A DNA stretch of 26,630 nucleotides from a virus: positions 1 to 26,630 of the IMG/VR virus record IMGVR_UViG_3300005542_000022; one strand, given 5' to 3'. Shown here piece by piece: positions 21,815-26,630 of this stretch. The notes below the pieces were generated by a model. It made no database searches. It was not told where the DNA came from and saw only the letters and a program-made list of their open reading frames with translations. Both the position numbers and the translations under genes were made by a program. Position 1 is the first letter of the stretch, and each line of letters opens with the position of its first letter.

Positions 21815-22615
21815 ATGAGCGCATCTATCACAGTTCCGAATCTCAACATGTCCGGGCAGACCGGAATGCCCTTCATGCCACCCAACCCACCCGGGAGCGT
21901 TGGTCCGGTATCGGGTGGGCCTGTCAATCCTTCAGGCGGAAGCAACCCAACTCAGTACAGCACGACATGGGGCGGGGCTCCTCCGACTGGAAGCCCTGGC
22001 AGTTACAATTTTGGGAATGCGCAAAATCCGAATCCGCCAATGATGCCGAATCAACCGTTCGCTGGACTGCCGACAACATCCATGAATCCGGGTTCGCCGG
22101 CCGGTCAGACACCGAATCAATTCAATCTCACTGGCAGGCAAGATCAAAGAAGCCTTTCAGAGTTGCAAAAGTACTACGGAGAAGGCATTGGCTCAATGAT
22201 CTACCAGTACCTTCAATCGGGTGGTGGATTCAATAGCGCATTGACTGAGCAAGCGGTGAGTGCGCAAGTAGCCGACATGCAGCAGAACATCCAACGCGGC
22301 CTCGGGAATCTCGACACGCAAATGGGAGAAACCGGGATCAATCCGAACTCTTCAGCATGGGCACTGGAGACCGGAGACTACCAGACACAAGCCGTAAAAG
22401 ACGAAAATGCCATTACGGCACAAGAGTTTTACAACATGTGGAATGATTCTCAAAATAGAGAACTTTCCTTACTCAAAGATACGGCCAACGTTAACGCAAC
22501 AGGCACGGCGAACCAGGGCGGATTCATGGACTTCCTATCTTCCGGATTGGGACTGTTTAATTCGGGTGCCGGTATCCTGGGCAACTTTGGTGTTCCGGGG
22601 TTTGAAGGTTTCTAA
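21815..22615 (+). CDS. Pro/Gly-rich virion protein, possibly ejected
   Basis: The 266-residue protein has a low-complexity Pro/Asn/Gly/Met N-terminus (about residues 10-105, with PNPPG, GSNPTQ and NPNPPMM runs), then a helical Gln/Ala domain (about 107-215, QKYYGEGIGSMIYQYLQSGG and MQQNIQRGLGNLDTQMGETG) and a Gly/Phe-rich end. This resembles internal virion or ejection proteins. ATG follows AAGGTG. It lies in a run with the next two genes, sharing their composition. Confidence 0.7.
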   Translation: MSASITVPNLNMSGQTGMPFMPPNPPGSVGPVSGGPVNPSGGSNPTQYSTTWGGAPPTGSPGSYNFGNAQNPNPPMMPNQPFAGLPTTSMNPGSPAGQTPNQFNLTGRQDQRSLSELQKYYGEGIGSMIYQYLQSGGGFNSALTEQAVSAQVADMQQNIQRGLGNLDTQMGETGINPNSSAWALETGDYQTQAVKDENAITAQEFYNMWNDSQNRELSLLKDTANVNATGTANQGGFMDFLSSGLGLFNSGAGILGNFGVPGFEGF

Positions 22616-24529
22616 ATGTCAACTCCTCCATTCATGCCAACGCAACAATCGGCACAAGATTACCTTGCCCAACTGCTGCAGCATCAGCAGCAGACTACTG
22701 GCATGACTCAAGTATCTCCGCAGGTTCCGCAGCATCAAGTACCAGGCCCAAAGCCGTTCGAGCCACAACCGTTACAGCCTGCTCAAGCTTACGGACCCGG
22801 ACAGGGCGGAGCGCGGCAACGTGCATCAATGCAAAACTTCGCGACATCGCTCACGAATCTGGTTGGGCAGGTAGCGAACAAGATTCAGGAGAAAAAGCAG
22901 AGAGAACAGCAGAAAATATTTGACAACTTCACTGCTTACGCTAAAGGCAAAGATGATGCCCAGTCGCAGATCGAGGAAGGGAAGGCGTTAATTAAAAAGG
23001 GAATGCAGGCGGGGCCAGAGAGTCCTGAGGGCGCGGATATGGTAAAGAAAGGTTCCGCGATGGTTAAGCAGGGACAGGCGTCCTATCAGCAAAACGTTAC
23101 GAATCTTAACGATCTTACGACCGGGAAGAATGAGAAGAACGCCAAAATGCTGTCTAAAGGTTTCGGATTTGATGACAAAAATGCCCAAACTCCTGAGCGG
23201 CAGTTAGCTATAACTGCGTACAAAAAGGCTAATCCGGGAGTGAACGATTCAACCGCTGGCCTCATGTCACGTATGCCAGCAACACAGCAACTTACTCCGC
23301 AGGCACAAGGACAGCAGATGGCGAAGCAGGCCGGCGTTAGCGGACAGCCGGCCACTCAAGGGCAAATCCTGAAGGCGATTACGGATCAGCACAACCAAGC
23401 TCTTAAGCACGGCATTGATGAAGCCAAGGTATCGCTCTCCGCGTACCAAAAGGGTTTTATCCCTGAAGAGCAGGCAGACGGATCAATCAAGCTTCGCCCC
23501 ATGACGCAGCAAGAGCGCGGTGAATACCAGATGGCACAAAAAGGTGTGCTGGCATGGACGATCAAAGACGGTAAGCCCATGGCAGCACTCCGTAACCCAG
23601 CAACGAACCAAATTATTCCGGGAACCGAGAATCCAGATTTGGCTCCGCCTGCCTACCTCACGGAAAGGCTGCATGAGGGAGAATTCACATTCACCGACAA
23701 AGATGGAAATGTTTACAGGGTTCCAACACGATCTGTTAGCACTCCCATTTTGGGAGGAAAGGCGGTAAAAGGTGGATCAACGGGCGCTACAGTATCAACA
23801 GGAATTAAACAACATTCACAATCTTCGATTGGACCAAATACGAATGTTGGAAGCAGCGGAACTTCGCAGTCTCCAAAGGGTGCAAGGTTCATTGGGCAAG
23901 GTAATCAATTGCCAAGAGGAGGAGCAGAAGATATAGCCAAAGGGATAGAGAAAGGAGATATGCCACCTACGATACAAGGACTTCGACAGCAGGGCGCGGC
24001 GGTCGAAGCACAGTTAGCTAGAGATGGATTCGATCTCCGCAAGGCCGAATTAGATTGGAAAGCAACGCAAAGATTTTTAGCAACACTCAATGGGCCTCAG
24101 CAGTTACGGCTTCGGCAGGCAATTGATTTTACTTCCGATTCGCTTGGGATCATAGACAATCTTTACGCGCAATGGATACAGACTGATCTTCCTACCGGGT
24201 TTAAGGATTACAACCGGGCAGCTTTGACGGCAATGAAGCACTTGCCAGGAAATGCAGGCAGCATCGCCACAAGGCTAGATGCTCAGATCAATGATCTAAC
24301 GTCAGAGTTAGGGACTGTGTACAAAGGCGGGAACTCATCTACCGACGAATCCCTTAAACTCGCAGGCGAAAATCTGAAAGGTGAATGGAACGCGCAAACT
24401 TTTCACGATGCCCTAGCGCAAGTAAAGACCAATCTCCAAATTCGGCGAAACTCTATCAAGCACTCAGCGCCAGAAGGTCTTAGTGAATCCAATAGCAAGA
24501 AAAAAGGTGATCCTCTGGGGATACTCTGA
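22616..24529 (+). CDS. Large internal virion (ejection-type) protein
   Basis: The 637-residue protein starts at the ATG after the previous stop (GAAGGT upstream). It begins with a Gln/Pro-rich region, continues with basic coiled-coil-like helices (about 85-190: VANKIQEKKQREQQK, IEEGKALIKKG), then a mixed Ala/Gln segment, a Gly/Ser-rich linker (about 385-445) and a C-terminal helical domain containing LNGPQQLRLRQAIDFTSDSLG and ITSELGTVYKGG-like elements, ending in KKKGDPLGIL. This composition is typical of podovirus internal virion proteins ejected into the host. The stop overlaps the next start. Confidence 0.7.
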   Translation: MSTPPFMPTQQSAQDYLAQLLQHQQQTTGMTQVSPQVPQHQVPGPKPFEPQPLQPAQAYGPGQGGARQRASMQNFATSLTNLVGQVANKIQEKKQREQQKIFDNFTAYAKGKDDAQSQIEEGKALIKKGMQAGPESPEGADMVKKGSAMVKQGQASYQQNVTNLNDLTTGKNEKNAKMLSKGFGFDDKNAQTPERQLAITAYKKANPGVNDSTAGLMSRMPATQQLTPQAQGQQMAKQAGVSGQPATQGQILKAITDQHNQALKHGIDEAKVSLSAYQKGFIPEEQADGSIKLRPMTQQERGEYQMAQKGVLAWTIKDGKPMAALRNPATNQIIPGTENPDLAPPAYLTERLHEGEFTFTDKDGNVYRVPTRSVSTPILGGKAVKGGSTGATVSTGIKQHSQSSIGPNTNVGSSGTSQSPKGARFIGQGNQLPRGGAEDIAKGIEKGDMPPTIQGLRQQGAAVEAQLARDGFDLRKAELDWKATQRFLATLNGPQQLRLRQAIDFTSDSLGIIDNLYAQWIQTDLPTGFKDYNRAALTAMKHLPGNAGSIATRLDAQINDLTSELGTVYKGGNSSTDESLKLAGENLKGEWNAQTFHDALAQVKTNLQIRRNSIKHSAPEGLSESNSKKKGDPLGIL

Positions 24530-26127
24530 TGGCAGATGAAACACAAATCACGAAACAACAATTCGCCCAGAAGATCAAAGCGAAATACCCGGACTACGCC
24601 TCTGTTCCGGATGCTGACTTGACCACAAAAATTCTCGCAAAGCATCCCGAGTATGGCGCTTCAATCTCCGATCTAAGCCCAAAAGATCGCGCATCTCTGT
24701 CCAACGCATCCGCTGAGCAGGAGAAGCAACGGATGATAGCTTCAGCGTCACAGCGTCCTGGTGAGCAATATACCATGAGCGCAAAGCCTGCATGGTATAC
24801 ACCAGCGGGCCTAAAGTCATTATGGTATCAAGCAGTTGATAAAGGATCATCGCTCATGCCAGCGGCAGGCGGGGCAACCGGGGCAATCATCGGGGGTGCG
24901 GGCGGCACTGCGTTTGGAATGGGATTCGGTGGAGTGCCTGGGGCAATCGGCGGCGCGGCGGTAGGCGGGGCAACTGGCGAAGCTGCCAAGCAACTAACGC
25001 GCCGTGCTCTATTGCCAAATCAGGAACAGATTATGCAGCGCATGACTCCAGAGCAGAGAGAGGCTTATTCGCGTCGTCTCCAGGGAGAAGGGAAATTAAC
25101 TGCTGAAGAGAGAGAGGGCCGAGGAATTCCGTCCACGTCACTCGGAGCGGCTGGACATATCGCTATAGAAGCTGGCAAGCAAGCTGCTATTGAGGCAACC
25201 GGACAGGCAGGTGGGAGGGTACTTGGAGAACTAGCCAAAAAAGTGTCTCCCGATATTGCCATGTCTCGCATCCTTGGGGTATCCAAAGCGTCGCTCAAAG
25301 GTGGCAGAGCGGACGTTGAAGCTGTACAGCAAATCGGGAAGATCGTAAACGAGGAAGTTAAGGGTGCTGGCTCTCTCGAATCTCTGGCCAGTAAGATCAA
25401 AATCGCAAAGGAGGCTTACAATAGGCAGATTGAGGACTCCGTTTCTACCGCAGTGGCCAGCAAGGTCACTAACCTCCATCAGATCATCAAAGATGCTGTG
25501 TTCGCTGTAACCAAAAAGTTGCAACTACAGGGCAAGGAATCAGCGGCAGACGCTATCGGCAACCTTGCCAAAAATCTCATGTCTGCTCATCCCGAAAATG
25601 CTACGGCAGCCGAACTACTGGCCGTGAAGCGAGCCATTCGGGATAAAGGATTTGCGCAAGGATTCGGAAAAGATTTGATGCGCGAGCTAGACCACGAAAT
25701 CAATGCAGCAATCGTGAAAGCTCTGCCTCCCGACAAGGCTGCTCAATTCCTAAAAGCGAACACGAAAGTGTCTAATCTGATCCGTGCTGAATCTGCGATA
25801 CAACAAAAGATGCTCAAGGAAGCACTGGGACAACATCTCAAGCATGCCGGAATCGGAGCGGGATTGGGCGCGGGCGCGGGCTATGAGACAACGCACTCAG
25901 GCAAGGGCGCACTGGTAGGAGCGGTAACGGGAGCGGTTGCCAGTCGTGCAGCATCATCCGTACCGGGACAGTTTGCACGTCTGTACGCCAAGAAAGCAAT
26001 CAGCGCAGCAGCGCCGTACATCGCTAAGTCTGGACCATATGCAGCGCACGCAATGAGGGCTGTTGAGGCTGCCATCCAAGCTATAAACTCAACCCCAAAT
26101 AATTCCTTGCCACAAGAGCAGAGATGA
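24529..26127 (+). CDS. Membrane-active ejection-type protein with glycine zippers
   Basis: The 532-residue protein starts with a small repeat-type domain (KIKAKYPDYASVPDADLTTK and KILAKHPEY, residues 15-42) often found at the start of phage internal proteins. Residues about 110-152 are a glycine/alanine zipper (AAGGATGAIIGGAGG and onward), and a second Gly/Ala-rich segment lies near 440-475. The rest is helical. Such zippers allow insertion into membranes, fitting a protein that forms a channel during DNA delivery; this is inferred. It overlaps the previous stop by one base. Confidence 0.72.
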   Translation: MADETQITKQQFAQKIKAKYPDYASVPDADLTTKILAKHPEYGASISDLSPKDRASLSNASAEQEKQRMIASASQRPGEQYTMSAKPAWYTPAGLKSLWYQAVDKGSSLMPAAGGATGAIIGGAGGTAFGMGFGGVPGAIGGAAVGGATGEAAKQLTRRALLPNQEQIMQRMTPEQREAYSRRLQGEGKLTAEEREGRGIPSTSLGAAGHIAIEAGKQAAIEATGQAGGRVLGELAKKVSPDIAMSRILGVSKASLKGGRADVEAVQQIGKIVNEEVKGAGSLESLASKIKIAKEAYNRQIEDSVSTAVASKVTNLHQIIKDAVFAVTKKLQLQGKESAADAIGNLAKNLMSAHPENATAAELLAVKRAIRDKGFAQGFGKDLMRELDHEINAAIVKALPPDKAAQFLKANTKVSNLIRAESAIQQKMLKEALGQHLKHAGIGAGLGAGAGYETTHSGKGALVGAVTGAVASRAASSVPGQFARLYAKKAISAAAPYIAKSGPYAAHAMRAVEAAIQAINSTPNNSLPQEQR

Positions 26128-26151
26128 GAGACAATGTAGTCAATATGTAGA

Positions 26152-26192
26152 TTGTGCAGGTAGCTTTTTTTGGCATATAGTTACCTGCACAA
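26152..26192. repeat. Perfect 11-base inverted repeat, operator-like
   Basis: TTGTGCAGGTA at 26152-26162 and TACCTGCACAA at 26182-26192 are perfect reverse complements around 19 bases that contain seven Ts. The next bases after the second arm are TATAAA, a -10-like sequence, so the repeat overlaps the promoter region of the following gene. It is not a simple terminator, because the T-run is inside the loop rather than after the stem. Confidence 0.85.
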
Positions 26193-26200
26193 CCTATAAA
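26170..26200 (+). promoter_or_regulatory. Candidate promoter for the gene at 26227
   Basis: TTGGCA at 26170-26175 and TATAAA at 26195-26200 are separated by 19 bases, slightly longer than ideal. The -35 lies in the loop and the spacer in the second arm of the inverted repeat, so a protein bound to the repeat would compete with polymerase. Confidence 0.45.
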
Positions 26201-26226
26201 TTAAATCTAACGTTGGAGTGAACAAC

Positions 26227-26490
26227 ATGGCAGGCAGAAGCGCAACCCAAGGACTCGAATCGGTACGGCGTGACGTGAATTCAATCAAAGCAGGCGACTG
26301 GAACGATACCGGGATCGCAGGTTCCGATGTCTCCGCAATCGGTGGAGATGGCCGAAAGGGATCAGATGCCAAAGGCAGTATGTCACTTCCGGCGTTCAAG
26401 CGCATTGATGACGAGTGGGCCGCGAAACAAGGCGGTAAGGCAATGACCGGCGAACAAGGCCAGGGCGGCGGCCACGGCAAAACACTTTAA
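26227..26490 (+). CDS. Small Gly-rich hypothetical protein
   Basis: The 87-residue protein starts at ATG 26227 after TTGGAG; a GTG at 26218 in frame is possible. It is polar and Gly/Asp/Lys-rich (GRKGSDAKGSMSLPAFKRID, GKAMTGEQGQGGGHGK) with no hydrophobic segment. Family unknown. It lies alone between the candidate promoter at 26170 and a terminator-like hairpin, so it is probably a separate transcription unit. Confidence 0.6.
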   Translation: MAGRSATQGLESVRRDVNSIKAGDWNDTGIAGSDVSAIGGDGRKGSDAKGSMSLPAFKRIDDEWAAKQGGKAMTGEQGQGGGHGKTL

Positions 26491-26514
26491 TTTTCCTTGC
26501 TGCCTGAATGCGCC

Positions 26515-26557
26515 AAGGCCAGAGAAACGGGATAGCCGTGTCTGGCCTTTAACTTTA
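26515..26557 (+). terminator. Rho-independent terminator-like hairpin
   Basis: AAGGCCAGA at 26515-26523 pairs perfectly with TCTGGCCTT at 26541-26549, with an inner ACGG/CCGT pairing, and is followed by a short T-containing tail (ttaacttt). The stem is long and GC-rich; the tail is weak, so termination may be partial. It fits the end of the gene at 26227. Confidence 0.7.
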
Positions 26558-26562
26558 CCAGA

Positions 26563-26630
26563 ATGAAAATACTTCTATGCAGCTCTCACGGTACAGGGGC
26601 ATGGTTCATGCTCAGGTTGATGCGTGAGGG
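26563..26630 (+). CDS. Start of a gene cut by the right end (possible GARS-like)
   Basis: The window ends 68 bases into an open frame. The visible 22 residues begin MKILLCSSHGTGAWFMLRLM and end with REG. The layout MKILxxxxxGxGxxxxxRLxxEG resembles the N-terminal strand-loop-helix of phage phosphoribosylamine-glycine-ligase-like ATP-grasp proteins. The match is short and the ribosome binding site is not clear, so this is a tentative call. Confidence 0.35.
   Translation, partial: MKILLCSSHGTGAWFMLRLMRE

Noticed and set aside
26152-26192. Rho-independent terminator after the ejection-protein gene
   Set aside because: The T-run is located in the loop, not downstream of the second arm, so the structure does not fit an intrinsic terminator in the forward direction.

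Overview
The window is a contiguous piece of a tailed double-stranded DNA phage (or prophage-like) genome. It has tightly packed genes, many ATGA or stop/start overlaps, and a recognisable packaging, head and virion module. Nothing clearly cellular is present, and I saw no tRNA, rRNA, CRISPR array, integrase, transposase, replication or lysis gene. The short-tailed (podovirus-like) type is an inference: there is no tape-measure-like gene, while there are a propeller-like tail candidate, a head-tail connector candidate and two or three long Ala/Gln/Gly-rich proteins of the ejection type. The host cannot be read directly. The Gram-negative-style Sec signal peptides, some ending in a Gly-Gln pair, would fit a soil bacterium such as an acidobacterium, but that is only a weak inference.

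Layout. Positions 1-1560 hold small genes, several Cys-rich and probably zinc-binding, on both strands. Positions 1560-1846 are an intergenic regulatory gap. A rightward block runs from 1847 to 5683: an OB-fold-like protein, a 54-residue ribbon-helix-helix candidate missed by a 60-residue cutoff, a Lys-rich protein, and the most unusual gene of the window, a GroES-like co-chaperonin carrying a DnaJ-type four-CxxC zinc domain in its mobile-loop position (3826-4776). Two more zinc-finger-like genes follow. A leftward block from 9945 to 5687 carries the portal, a 113-residue protein and the large terminase. A rightward virion operon starts from a candidate promoter near 9907-9937. It encodes two head-associated proteins, a decoration-like protein, the HK97-fold-type major capsid protein, a run of beta-rich proteins of which four have Sec signal peptides, a propeller-like tail protein, a connector candidate and the ejection-type proteins, ending at 26127. 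After an inverted repeat and a candidate promoter, one small gene is followed by a terminator-like hairpin, and the first 22 codons of another gene run off the right end.

How the genes fit together. Terminase and portal package DNA into a shell built from the major capsid protein, its decoration-like neighbour and the accessory proteins. The chimeric co-chaperonin could help host GroEL fold the capsid protein, as T4 gp31 does in T4, although here it is encoded beside the packaging block. The secreted beta-domain proteins lie inside the virion operon, so they may be surface or virion adhesins that pass through the Sec pathway; this is unexpected for phage structural genes.
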